Assembly (NCBI RefSeq): GCF_018614575.1
Contig: NZ_JAGGOJ010000003.1
Span: 1-64,000 of the forward strand
Length of the DNA: 64,000 nucleotides
Reading direction: 5' to 3'
Origin: Streptomyces sp. ISL-10
Lineage (GTDB): Bacteria; Actinomycetota; Actinomycetes; Streptomycetales; Streptomycetaceae
The notes under the pieces were generated by a model, which searched no databases, was not told the origin of the DNA, and worked only from the letters and a program-made list of their open reading frames with translations. This document shows, one piece after another, positions 9,560 through 18,253 of the stretch; the stretch's first letter is position 1, and each line of letters starts with the position of its first letter. The position numbers and the translations under genes are program-made.

Positions 9560-10023
9560 CTCGAACCGGTCGCGAAGGGCTCCTGACCTGCGGTATTTCC
9601 GGTGTCCGGTGTAGGCGTTACGGGCGCTGGCGTTCTGCCTCTGCATGCCTTCACTGATGGCCCGGTTATCAGGAGGCTGCCATTGAGTGCCTTACGCCGC
9701 CCTGGAGTTCCGGACTCGTCTTCGAAGACGATCCAGGCATCGAGCGCCGCCGCGGTGCTTCCACCTGCGGTCAGGTCTCCATAGATCGGCTCTTCGTTGC
9801 GTTCGATGGCTCGTCTGGCCGGGATCTGGCAGGAAAGAAGCCGTGTCGGATCAGCGGCTTTCGCATGCCCTGGACGGTGTAGCTCTTGTGGAAGCGCCGG
9901 CCGATGAGGATCTTCACCCGGGCCGAGATCCATCGCTGATCCGGCCAGCCGTGCGGCACCGGCCCACCTGGCCAACTAGGCACCCACATCGGCGAACTGA
10001 GCCTCACTCAAGCGCGGCGGTGT
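9560..10023 (-). pseudogene. IS630-family transposase remnant
   Basis: Fragments of an IS630/Tc1-like transposase in two frames on the minus strand. LSEAQFADVGA then a stop, HGWPDQRWISARVKILIGRR with SYTVQGMRK (the winged-helix part), PARRAIERNEE, and LDAWIVFEDESG (start of the DDE domain, first Asp). A stop and at least one frameshift interrupt it, and the catalytic remainder is missing. No terminal repeats could be identified. Confidence 0.72.
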
Positions 10024-10477
10024 ATCCCGACCTCGCCTGGTACACCGAACGTGCGCTCCTCGTGCAGGCGTTGGCTGAGGCGACGGCGCACTCCGCCCCG
10101 GCGCCGTCATCCTTGTCGACACCCGCTGTACGCTGCCTGCCCCTCAACCAGGGTGCGAGCGTCTCCTGTAGCACAACTCACACCTTGCGGCCGCCGCAGT
10201 ACCCGGCCTCCATTTTAAGATCGTTTAGGGAGCGGGGCCGGGTACCGGCTCCCACCTCCCGGCACAACACCGGACGGTCCACGGGTCGGCAAATCGGCTA
10301 TCCGACTGTTGACCTGTGAGTTGCGGCTCACCCAGAAGACACGAGGCGACGGCTCCGCTCGGCCACGACTGTGCACACGGTCCTTCCCCTCCTGACCGCA
10401 CGCCCGTGACACCCTCCACGCAGCGCATCCGCCATGATTCGCGGTCGGTCCGCACTGCCCGAACGAAAGGCAAGACG
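10024..10477. other. Intergenic region upstream of panE
   Basis: About 450 bp between the IS630 relic and panE, without a convincing gene. It probably holds the panE promoter and marks the left edge of the biosynthetic cluster. Confidence 0.5.
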
Positions 10478-11383
10478 ATGACCGAGAGCCGTTCCCTGAA
10501 CGTGGCCGTACTCGGCCCCGGGGGCGTTGGCGGTCTGCTCGCCGCACTGATGGCGCGCGCCGGACACCGGGTGACATGCCTGGCGGGCGAGGAGACGGTG
10601 CAAGCGCTGCGCAGCGACGGCATCCAGGTGAGCAGCACCCAGTTCGGTGAATTCGCCGCGGAGGTCGATGCGGACACCGTTCTGCGGCAGCCGGTCGACC
10701 TGTGCCTGGTGACCGTGAAGCAAACGGCACTCCAGGTGGCGCTCGACCGGGTGCCGTCGGGCGCTCTGGGCGATGGACTCGTGGTGCCGCTGCTGAACGG
10801 CATCGAGCACCCTGCCTCGCTCCGCGAGCGCTATCGGCCGGAGCTCGTGGCGCCAGGGGTCATCCGCGTTGAGTCGAGTCGGCGGGCACCGGGTCGGATC
10901 GTGCACGGCAGCCCGTTCGTGGAGATCGACCTGGCGAGCAGTACCACGGATCGCGGGCGTCTCGAGGCGTTGGCCCTCGTGCTCACGGAGGCTGGAGTCA
11001 CGACCCGGGTGCGCGACGACGAGTCGGGCGCACTGTGGGCAAAGCTGGCTTTCCTGGCGCCCTTCGCGCTGCTCACCACACGCTACGGGGCCCCGATCGG
11101 CCGGATCCGGACGGAGTACCGTCACGAACTGCTGGCACTGGTCGAGGAAGTGGCCGCGGTGAGCCGTGCCTGCGGCGCACCGACGGACACCGCCGCATCG
11201 GTGCGGCTGTACGACGCCTTCCCCGCCGAGGCGAAGTCGTCGATGCAGCGCGATGCGGAGGACGGGCGGCCGCTGGAGACGGACGCCATCGGAGGGGCGG
11301 TGCTGCGCGCTGCTGAGCGCCATGCGGTGGCCGTGCCGCTTGCGGCGAACCTGCTGGATGAGATCGGTCGGCACGGCCGCTGA
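10478..11383 (+). CDS. panE: Ketopantoate reductase (2-dehydropantoate 2-reductase)
   Basis: 301 residues; reduces ketopantoate to pantoate with NADPH. The N-terminal Rossmann motif GPGGVGGLLAALMARAGH (about residues 14-31), VKQTALQ, PLLNGIEH, and the C-terminal WAKLAFLAP lysine region fit the PanE/ApbA family and its usual length of about 300. ATG 10478 follows AAAGG at about 10467-10471. It faces the minus-strand glutamate-synthase-like gene across a hairpin. A PanE paralog in the same cluster as panB and panC suggests a dedicated pantoate supply, a pantoyl-like product, or a self-resistant copy of the pathway. Confidence 0.87.
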   Translation: MTESRSLNVAVLGPGGVGGLLAALMARAGHRVTCLAGEETVQALRSDGIQVSSTQFGEFAAEVDADTVLRQPVDLCLVTVKQTALQVALDRVPSGALGDGLVVPLLNGIEHPASLRERYRPELVAPGVIRVESSRRAPGRIVHGSPFVEIDLASSTTDRGRLEALALVLTEAGVTTRVRDDESGALWAKLAFLAPFALLTTRYGAPIGRIRTEYRHELLALVEEVAAVSRACGAPTDTAASVRLYDAFPAEAKSSMQRDAEDGRPLETDAIGGAVLRAAERHAVAVPLAANLLDEIGRHGR

Positions 11384-11409
11384 GGATCGCAGTACCGGAA
11401 TGCTCGGCG

Positions 11410-11447
11410 GGCCGGTGCCACCAGACGGTTGTCCGGTGGCACCGGCC
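11410..11447. terminator. Bidirectional hairpin between convergent genes
   Basis: GGCCGGTGCCACC (11410-11422) is the exact complement of 11435-11447. It lies between the panE stop and the stop of the convergent FMN protein gene. Confidence 0.85.
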
Positions 11448-11458
11448 CTGTCGGTCGG

Positions 11459-12733
11459 TCAGGCGTTCTGAGGGAAGGAACCGTCTTTGGACCGCGCCCC
11501 CGCCCAGATGTCTTCCGCGCTCACCTCCGCGACCTGGTACTTTCCCAGAGCGCTGATCAGCAGGCGCATCTCAAGTGCCAGGCATTCGACGAAATTGGTC
11601 AGGCCTGCTTCCGGGTCCTCGTCCGAGGCGACGAGAGCGGCTCGACCGAGACCCACGGCGGATGCTCCGAGCGCCAGGCACTTGACGGCACGGGCGCCCT
11701 CCCATATGCGGCCACTGACCAGCAGGGTGTTGTCCTTCGGGTCGAGCCTGTCCAGGCACTCCGCCAGAGGGAGTCCCACCTGGTGGAGGAAGGCGCGGGG
11801 GGCCCAGCCGGTGCCGCCCTCCGCTCCGTCCACGGTGACGGAGTCCGCGCCGGCCGCCCAGGCGACTGCTGCGGCCCGATGGACGTCACGCGTGGGCGGT
11901 AGTTTCACCCATACTCGGCAGCGCGGGTAGTTGTTGCGCATCAGCCGGATCTGCTGGCGCAGGATCTCCTCCGTGAAGGTGCCCGGACTGCTGCAGCGCA
12001 GTACCGAATCCTCGGCAGAGTCGTAGATGTCCAGGATGTCGTACTGCGCTGCCAATTCTGCTGCTCGCGCGCGCGGGACCAGCGTCATACCGCCCACGCC
12101 CGGCTTCGCGCCCTGTCCCACCTTCAGTTCGAAGGCCAGCCGGCCGCTCTCCATGAGGGGGCGGGCCGCGGGGTCGCTGTACACCAGGTTCCAGACCTCT
12201 GCGTCGGCGTCCTCGGTGCTTTGCTGGATGACCACGCCACCGAGTCCGTCCGGTACGGCCGAGGTGTACTCGGCGATCCGGCGCAACAGTGAGCTTCCCG
12301 TCTCGTCGGCCATTCGACCGTACCCGGACACGGGGACGATGTTTTCGCCGATCACCATGGGAATACCGAGGCTTCCGGCCTGCCGGGCGACACTCTCGCC
12401 AAGGTCACCGCTGGCCACCCTGGTGGAGCCGAACGCCGCGATGAAAACCGGTAGGGCGGATCTGAACCCGCCGATCACGGTGGTCAGGTCCACGTCGCCA
12501 CTGACGGGTTCGTGACCGAGGTCGATCAGCTTCTCCATGCGGCGCGGCACGAAGACAGGTGGCACGAGCCGGGCTCGATCGATCGCGTCCATCGGCTCGC
12601 AGGCCTGCTCGCCGTGCTCGCCGTACAGGGCGGTCCCGTAGCTCCCGCTCTCGGGGAAGGCCTCGGCCGCGCCGTGCCGGGCGCGGGCCCGTACCTGACG
12701 CTCCGGGAATCCGGGGGCCGTGAGCCCGCTCAC
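11459..12733 (-). CDS. FMN-dependent glutamate-synthase-like protein (single-domain GltB type)
   Basis: 424 residues from GTG 12733, which overlaps the upstream gene's stop (GTGA). It is related to the FMN-binding barrel of glutamate synthase: GENIVPVSGYGRMADE, FELKVGQGAKPGVGG (2-oxoglutarate/FMN region), VDGAEGGTGWAPRAF, and SGRIWEGARAVKCLALGA. The N-terminal glutaminase domain and the C-terminal beta-helix of true GltB are absent. The Cys cluster that binds 3Fe-4S is also missing, because the tail after GLGRAALVAS has only one Cys. It is therefore unlikely to be a housekeeping GOGAT. Coupled translation with the AsnRS-like gene implies a joint step, for example amination or redox work on an activated acid. 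Confidence 0.8.
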   Translation of the reverse strand: MSGLTAPGFPERQVRARARHGAAEAFPESGSYGTALYGEHGEQACEPMDAIDRARLVPPVFVPRRMEKLIDLGHEPVSGDVDLTTVIGGFRSALPVFIAAFGSTRVASGDLGESVARQAGSLGIPMVIGENIVPVSGYGRMADETGSSLLRRIAEYTSAVPDGLGGVVIQQSTEDADAEVWNLVYSDPAARPLMESGRLAFELKVGQGAKPGVGGMTLVPRARAAELAAQYDILDIYDSAEDSVLRCSSPGTFTEEILRQQIRLMRNNYPRCRVWVKLPPTRDVHRAAAVAWAAGADSVTVDGAEGGTGWAPRAFLHQVGLPLAECLDRLDPKDNTLLVSGRIWEGARAVKCLALGASAVGLGRAALVASDEDPEAGLTNFVECLALEMRLLISALGKYQVAEVSAEDIWAGARSKDGSFPQNA

Positions 12734-13806
12734 GGGCGCAGTTCCCCGGGCAGCTTCGGGTAGGCCGTCGCCTGCCAGACCGCGTCGAGTCCGCCCAGGA
12801 AGCGAGTGAACCGTTCGACGCCCAATCCGAAGCCGGCGCTGGGCGGGAGCCCCTCGCGTGCCAGGGTGAGGTACCACTCGTACTTTGCCGGGTTCTCCCC
12901 GGTCTCGCGGATCCGCATCATCAGGTTGCGGTAGTCGGACTCGCGCTCGCTGCCACTCATCATCTCGCCGAAGCCGCCCGGGAAGATGAGGTCGAAGTTG
13001 CGCAGGACGCCCGGCTCTTCGGCGTTCTCCTTGTCGTAGAAGCCCCGCGAGCCCTTGGGGTAGTCGGTGATGAAGAACGGTTGTCGGGCCGCTGCGGAGA
13101 TGATCTCCTCGCCCTCCCACTCGATCTCCGTGTTCTCGTCCTGGCCGTACCCGCCGGCGATCAGTTCCGCCACGGCCTGGGAGTGCTTGGTGCGGCCGTA
13201 CGGAGCGTCCAAGACGCGCTTGAGCCCGTCCAGGTCACGACCGAGGATCTCCAGTTCCCGCTGGGCGGTGCCCAGAACGTGCTCGACGCAGTGCCGGGTC
13301 AATCCCTCCGCGACTCGCATCGCGTCCTCGCGCGAGCCACCGGCGATCTCGACGTCCAGCTGATGGAACTCGGTGAGGTGACGGTGGGTAACCGTGGTTT
13401 CGAGGGGCTCAAGTCGCACGTTCGGTGCGACGTGGAAGATCTTGGGGAAGCTGAGCAGGGAGGCCTGCTTGTAGAGGATGCCGCTCGTCATCAGCTTGTA
13501 GCGGTGACCGTAGTAGTCGATGTCGACCTGCTTGGCGCCGCGCGCGCCCGGGTCCGTCACCGGGCCGATGGTGGGCGGCAGCAGCTCGATGAAGCCCTCA
13601 CCGGTGAGGAAGTCACGAGCTCCGGCCAGGAACCGGTTCTGCACGAGCAGAGCGGCGCGGGTGCGCTCCGAGGTCAGATGGGCGCGGGGGGCCGGGAGTA
13701 CGGCCCCCGTGTTCTCAGCGGACAATCTCTCGTTCCGTTCGGGTGCTGTGGCGAACCGGTTGATAGAAGGATGCGATGCTCCAGGGCTGCGCCCCAGGCC
13801 GGGCAA
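12730..13806 (-). CDS. Asparaginyl-tRNA-synthetase-like enzyme lacking the anticodon domain
   Basis: A class II synthetase core of about 330-358 residues. Motif 2 is in THRHLTEFHQLDVEIAG and motif 3 in GFGLGVERFTRFLGG; KQVDIDYYGHRYKLMTSG is typical of AsnRS/AspRS. The N-terminal OB-fold anticodon domain is missing, as in archaeal asparagine-synthetase-related proteins that make free asparagine. It probably activates Asp or an analogue, such as 3-methylaspartate from the glutamate mutase encoded nearby, as an acyl adenylate for amidation or ligation. The furthest start is TTG 13806; TTG at 13725 is also possible, and neither has a strong Shine-Dalgarno. Confidence 0.82.
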   Translation of the reverse strand: MPGLGRSPGASHPSINRFATAPERNERLSAENTGAVLPAPRAHLTSERTRAALLVQNRFLAGARDFLTGEGFIELLPPTIGPVTDPGARGAKQVDIDYYGHRYKLMTSGILYKQASLLSFPKIFHVAPNVRLEPLETTVTHRHLTEFHQLDVEIAGGSREDAMRVAEGLTRHCVEHVLGTAQRELEILGRDLDGLKRVLDAPYGRTKHSQAVAELIAGGYGQDENTEIEWEGEEIISAAARQPFFITDYPKGSRGFYDKENAEEPGVLRNFDLIFPGGFGEMMSGSERESDYRNLMMRIRETGENPAKYEWYLTLAREGLPPSAGFGLGVERFTRFLGGLDAVWQATAYPKLPGELRP

Positions 13807-14173
13807 TTCTGGCGATGCTCCAAGGCAATCGGAATTCAGAATTCCATATCGACAACTGGAGGCGTGTGGCCGAGATCACGTAAGTGGACAACTCTTCAAC
13901 GCCCACTTCACCGCCACTCCGCAAGTCAGTGCAGCCCAAGTGGATCTTGACTCATATGGAGCTTCCGTGTCAAGATCCCCAATGCACGGAGCAATGGCCC
14001 CGGGATTGTTATGTCCGTTACTCGACCACCTCAACCGGACAAGCATCAAATTCCCCAGGAGCAGCGCGAGCGAAACAACGTAAACGCTGACCGGGAGACG
14101 GTGACGTCTCTGCGCCGACCGGCCTTCCGTGTGCCGAACAGTAAGGCACATCACACGACCGGAGGTTGACCCC
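13807..14173. promoter_or_regulatory. Divergent promoter region
   Basis: 367 bp between the minus AsnRS-like operon and the plus monooxygenase operon, more AT-rich than the flanks. It contains the 7-1-7 palindrome GGAATTCAGAATTCC at 13831-13845, a possible operator. A perfect GGAGGT at 14161-14166 serves the monooxygenase. Confidence 0.55.
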
Positions 14174-15280
14174 ATGGGTCTGAGCAGCCCTTCCCATCAG
14201 CGCGAACGTGACTCGGACGAGCTGCGGTTCCACTGGTGCTCCCCGCTGGACAGCGGCCAGCAGAAGGCCACCGAGAAGTACCAGGTCGGCCAACTGAACT
14301 TCGATGGAATCGTCGATTTCGCCAAGGAAGCCGATCGGCTCGGCGTGGATTCCCTGCTGATGGGAATCAGCTATCACATGCCCGACCCGCTGCCGATGAT
14401 CGGCGCTCTGGTCCGAGAGACCGAGCGCGTGAAATTCATCCTCGCCTATCGGCCCGGACTTCTTTCTCCGACGCTCTTTGCGCAAATCGTCAACACGGTC
14501 TCCTGGATGTCGGACGGCCGTATATCGCTGAATCTGGTCGCCGGTATTTCTCCGGCCGAGCAGGCCTACTACGGCGACTTCGTCGCACACGACGGCCGAT
14601 ATGCTCGAATGAATGAATTCCTCGACATAGTCCACCGCATGTGGGGCGGGGAAACCCCGCTTTCCTACAGCGGCGAGCACTACCGCATCGAAGAGGCCCA
14701 GCTCGGGCTCGGATACCTCGGCGGAGGGCGTCCGGAGGTGTACATCAGCGGAGCCTCGGGTCCGGCCCAGGAGACCGCCCTCCAGCACGGCGATTGCTGG
14801 CTGCGCTACGGAGACACCCCGGAGGGCATCGCCGAGGCCGCCGCGCCGGTGCTGGCCAAGGGTGGCCGGGTCGGGATCCGCATGCACGTCCTGGCTCGCG
14901 AGACGCGGGACGAGGCGCTCGCAGACCTCGCAGAGATGATGCGTGACCCGGACGAGGACCACCGCGAATGGGTCGCCAAGTTCGTTGCCGCCTCGGACTC
15001 CGAAGCTGTGAAGAACTCCTTCCGACTGGCCGAGAAGGCCGATGGAGACTGGCTCTCTCCTGTTCTCTACTCCGGTGCCGTTGCGTATCGCGGCGGCCCC
15101 GCTCTGTGCGTGGTCGGAAGTTACCAAGAGGTAGCTACATACCTGCACTCATACAAGGCGGCCGGCGTCAGTGAGTTCATCTTCTCCGGCTGGCCGACCC
15201 GCGACGAGATGCGGACCTTCTACACGCGTGTGCTCCCGCTGATCCGCAAACATGAAGACGACGATCGGTCGGCGGCATGA
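14174..15280 (+). CDS. Luciferase-like (LLM) flavin-dependent monooxygenase, SsuD type
   Basis: 368 residues from ATG 14174 after GGAGGT (spacing 7). It has the luciferase-like fold with SsuD-type features: FHWCSPLD start, FAKEADRLGVDSLLMG, VKFILAYRPGLLSPTLFAQ, SDGRISLNLVAG, and PEVYISGASGPA. These enzymes use FMNH2 and O2 to cleave C-S bonds or oxidise or N-hydroxylate substrates. A flavin reductase ends the same operon and would supply FMNH2. In a phosphonate cluster its substrate may be a sulfonate-like phosphonate or an amine; this is inference. The next gene overlaps by ATGA. Confidence 0.86.
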   Translation: MGLSSPSHQRERDSDELRFHWCSPLDSGQQKATEKYQVGQLNFDGIVDFAKEADRLGVDSLLMGISYHMPDPLPMIGALVRETERVKFILAYRPGLLSPTLFAQIVNTVSWMSDGRISLNLVAGISPAEQAYYGDFVAHDGRYARMNEFLDIVHRMWGGETPLSYSGEHYRIEEAQLGLGYLGGGRPEVYISGASGPAQETALQHGDCWLRYGDTPEGIAEAAAPVLAKGGRVGIRMHVLARETRDEALADLAEMMRDPDEDHREWVAKFVAASDSEAVKNSFRLAEKADGDWLSPVLYSGAVAYRGGPALCVVGSYQEVATYLHSYKAAGVSEFIFSGWPTRDEMRTFYTRVLPLIRKHEDDDRSAA

Positions 15281-16527
15281 CGGGAAATCGGCTGCACCGG
15301 AGTCTTTTCGCTTCTGGTGTCCTGCTTGGACTCATCGCGGAACAGGTGGTGTTGTTCGCCGTCCCGCTGCTGATCTACCAGGACACCCACGAGGTGGCAA
15401 GCCTCGGTTTCGCATTTGCACTCGAATGGCTTCCCGGCCTGATCGCCTACCCGTTCGCCGGACTGCTCGCCGACCGGGACGGCGGCGCCCGACTGTTCTC
15501 CCGTGTGACCGCGGCCCGCGCCGTCGTGTTGGTGGGCGTACTGGTCGTCTGCCTGACCCAGCCGTCTTGGACGACCGGCGCCCTCATGACCGGTGGAGCC
15601 TTCCTCTCGGTCTTCATGGCGCCGACCCGGATGGCCGTGGAGAAGATGGTCCCGCAGCTGGCCAAGGGCGACAAGGTGGCGAGTACCCAGTCGCTCGTCC
15701 AGAACATGGAGCTGCTGGCGATGGCGCTCGGCCCCGCGCTGGCCATCCTGGCCGCCTCTGCCTTGGGCAAGGTGTGGCTGCTCATGATCGCCGCTGGAGC
15801 CTTCGCACTGGCGTCGGCGACCTGGCTTCCCTTGCCTCGCGGACTGCGTCTTCCGAGTACGGGTGGTCCGGGCGCCGTCGGACGTGTCCTCTCCCAACTC
15901 GGGCTCGGCTGGCGGCTGCTGATCGGGAACAAGCCCGTCCTGTTGCTGGGGATCCTCAACTTCGCCATCAACCTGGTCTTGGCGAGCGTGCTGAGCGTCA
16001 ACGCGGCGTTGGTCACCGACGTCTTCAATGCTCCCGACTCGTCGTTCGGTTGGCTGAACACGTTCGTTGGCATCACCGGCATCCTCAACCTGATGGTGAT
16101 CCCGCTCCTCCTGCGTCGGCTCGGCGTCGGGTCCCTGGGAGTCATCGGCTTCTGTGTGATGTGCGGCGCGCTGCTGACTGCAGGGTTCGCCCCGTCCTTC
16201 GCCGTCTACGGCCCGGCCTTCGTGGCCATCCTCATCGGAGACGCCTACTACAACGTCTTCAACCGGACCCAGCGGCTGAAGGTGATCCCCGAGGAGCACC
16301 TGGGGAAGATCATGGGCCCCTTCTACCTCCTCAACCTGCTGTCATTCCCCATCGCCGGCCTGCTCGTCGCGGGCGTCGCGGGCGCAGTGGGACCGCAGCA
16401 GCTTGTCGTCGTGCTCTCGGTGCTGCTGTGCCTCTTCGGCGCCGTCTTCCTGCCGCTGACGATCCGCAGCTTCACCAAGGCGCTGGCCGCCCGCAAGGAC
16501 GAAGTCGCTCTAGGAGTCTCGGCATGA
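15277..16527 (+). CDS. MFS transporter, probable product exporter
   Basis: 416 residues, about 12 hydrophobic segments, with major-facilitator features such as FAGLLADRDGGARLFSRV between helices 2 and 3. ATG 15277 overlaps the monooxygenase stop, and its own stop overlaps the next start, so it is embedded in the biosynthetic operon. By position it most likely exports the product or an intermediate and may contribute to self-resistance. Confidence 0.85.
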   Translation: MTGNRLHRSLFASGVLLGLIAEQVVLFAVPLLIYQDTHEVASLGFAFALEWLPGLIAYPFAGLLADRDGGARLFSRVTAARAVVLVGVLVVCLTQPSWTTGALMTGGAFLSVFMAPTRMAVEKMVPQLAKGDKVASTQSLVQNMELLAMALGPALAILAASALGKVWLLMIAAGAFALASATWLPLPRGLRLPSTGGPGAVGRVLSQLGLGWRLLIGNKPVLLLGILNFAINLVLASVLSVNAALVTDVFNAPDSSFGWLNTFVGITGILNLMVIPLLLRRLGVGSLGVIGFCVMCGALLTAGFAPSFAVYGPAFVAILIGDAYYNVFNRTQRLKVIPEEHLGKIMGPFYLLNLLSFPIAGLLVAGVAGAVGPQQLVVVLSVLLCLFGAVFLPLTIRSFTKALAARKDEVALGVSA

Positions 16528-17012
16528 GTGCAGCTTTACGGTGCCTGCTGAGCACCGTCGAATCGGATTCCCACATCTGGAACCTCGTCTACCTCCAGAA
16601 GCTCCTGGAGGAAAACGGCGCCCAGGTGCAAAACCTGGGCGCGTGCACTCCCGTCGACGATGTCGTACAGGCGGTCTCCGAGAACCGGCCCGATCTGCTG
16701 GTCGTGTCGAGTGTCAACGGTCACGGCCTCCACGGGGCACGAGTGCTGCTTTCCGCCCTGCGGGAGCGACGGCTCGAGGTTCCGAGTGTGGTCGGCGGCA
16801 AGTTGACCACTGCCGAGTCGGACAACGACAGCACCCGTCGCGCACTGCTCGACCACGGCTACACCGACGTGTTCACCGGTGAGGACGCCATCGACCGCTT
16901 CCTCGCTTTCCTTCACTTCGGCAAGTCCGAAGGCTTCTCCGCCTGGCAGGCCGACGCGGCGGTCATCCCGCCGTGGGACCTGGCCGGGCTCAGCACCACG
17001 GAGGTGCGCTGA
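16524..17012 (+). CDS. B12-binding small subunit (S) of glutamate/methylaspartate mutase
   Basis: 162 residues with a flavodoxin-like cobalamin-binding fold. Near the start, ESDSHIWNLVYL carries the Asp-x-His-x-x part of the DxHxxG motif (the Gly is Asn here). VVSSVNGHGLHGA and VPSVVGGKLTT supply the later phosphate-binding loops. Typical S subunits are about 130-150 residues. It would pair with the E subunit at 19754 to convert L-glutamate to (2S,3S)-3-methylaspartate. Residue 5 Leu is encoded by the rare TTA codon (16536-16538), a target of bldA control in Streptomyces. Confidence 0.82.
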   Translation: MSAALRCLLSTVESDSHIWNLVYLQKLLEENGAQVQNLGACTPVDDVVQAVSENRPDLLVVSSVNGHGLHGARVLLSALRERRLEVPSVVGGKLTTAESDNDSTRRALLDHGYTDVFTGEDAIDRFLAFLHFGKSEGFSAWQADAAVIPPWDLAGLSTTEVR

Positions 17013-18253
17013 TGCACATTGTGATCGTCAACCGGTGGCCCCGGTTCAGCGAAGACGACGTCCGGTGGGACAACGAACTCACCCGCTACGAGGAGTTCAT
17101 CGACCACGACGCCCACCAGGTCAGCTACATCGTCGACGGGCTCGGTGCCGAGGGTGTGCTCACCGAACCGGCGAAGATCGCACATCTGGTGCAGATCGGA
17201 GACGTCAACGACGTCGACGCACTGCGCTCGGCCGTCGTCGAGGTGACCGAGAAGGTCGGCCCCGTCGACCAGTTGATCGCCCTGTCGGAGTTCACCCTGG
17301 AAATCGCCGCCCAGGTTCGCGAGGACCTCGGCCTGCCCGGTCCGACCACGGCCGAGGTCGCGGTCTACCGGGACAAGGTGCGGATGAAGGAGATCCTGGC
17401 CGCCGCCGGTGTCCGGGTCCCCCGCTTCGCCGCGTGCACCAACATCGAGGACGGGCTCGCCTTCGCCGGCTCGCACGGCTACCCGGTCATCCTCAAGCCC
17501 GTGGACGGGGCCGCGAGCATCGGCGTCCACCGAGTGGACGACGAAGCAACACTGGCCGAGCTTCTGGCCTCCGTCGACTTGACGCGCTATGAGATCGAGG
17601 AGTTCGTCACGGGCGCCATCCACCATGTGGACGGCTTCGCCGGGGCGGAGGCCGAGGTCGGATTCCAGGTCGTGTCGCGGTACGTGAACGACTGCCTGTC
17701 CTTCGGAACCGGTGAACCGCTGGGATCGGTCGTCCTCCAGCGCTCCGCGTGGAGAAGCCGGATCGAGGAGTTCACCCGCGAGTGCGTCCGCGCCCTCGGG
17801 ATGTCCGGCACACCGTTCCACCTGGAGCTCTTCGTCACGCCCGAGGACGAACTCGTCTTCCTGGAGATCGGCGGTCGGGTCGGCGGCAGCGAGGTCCCCC
17901 ACCTTCTCAACAAGTTGTTCGGGGTCAATCTTTTCGAGATCTGGCTGCGTTCCTTCTGCGGGGAGCAGGCGGTGCTTCCGCCCCGATCGGGTGACCCGTC
18001 CGGCGGCTGGCTGGTCGTACCCAAGCCGGCGGACCTGCCGGCAGTGGTCCGGAAGGCGTCCTCCGTGCGGGAACAAGTGCCGACCGTGTGGCGCGAACTG
18101 CTGCCCGCCGAGGGCGAGGTCCTGGAGCCAGGCGGGGCCTACGACGCCCTGCACGCCGGCCGGTTCATCCTGCTGCACCACGACCAGGACCAGGTGGAGG
18201 CCGACATCCACCGCATCATCGAGACTTTCGAATTCGAGGTAACTGCACTGTGA
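17012..18253 (+). CDS. ATP-grasp carboxylate-amine ligase (1)
   Basis: 413 residues. The ATP-grasp core is visible: GLPGPTTAEVAVYRDKVRMK, YPVILKPVDGAASIGV (ATP-binding Lys and loop), YEIEEFVTG, and FLEIGGRVGGSEVP (Mg2+-binding Glu/Asn-type region). Members of this group form amide or peptide bonds through acyl phosphates and include L-amino-acid ligases and several antibiotic ligases. It overlaps its neighbours by TGATG and GTGA, so it is co-translated with the mutase S subunit and the PP-loop enzyme. It plausibly couples 3-methylaspartate or a derivative to a phosphonate or amino acid. Confidence 0.85.
   Translation: MHIVIVNRWPRFSEDDVRWDNELTRYEEFIDHDAHQVSYIVDGLGAEGVLTEPAKIAHLVQIGDVNDVDALRSAVVEVTEKVGPVDQLIALSEFTLEIAAQVREDLGLPGPTTAEVAVYRDKVRMKEILAAAGVRVPRFAACTNIEDGLAFAGSHGYPVILKPVDGAASIGVHRVDDEATLAELLASVDLTRYEIEEFVTGAIHHVDGFAGAEAEVGFQVVSRYVNDCLSFGTGEPLGSVVLQRSAWRSRIEEFTRECVRALGMSGTPFHLELFVTPEDELVFLEIGGRVGGSEVPHLLNKLFGVNLFEIWLRSFCGEQAVLPPRSGDPSGGWLVVPKPADLPAVVRKASSVREQVPTVWRELLPAEGEVLEPGGAYDALHAGRFILLHHDQDQVEADIHRIIETFEFEVTAL

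Noticed and set aside
12730..13120. N-terminal extension of the glutamate-synthase-like frame into the AsnRS-like gene
   Set aside because: The extension is out-of-frame reading of the AsnRS-like gene; GTG 12733 with a 4-bp overlap is the natural start.
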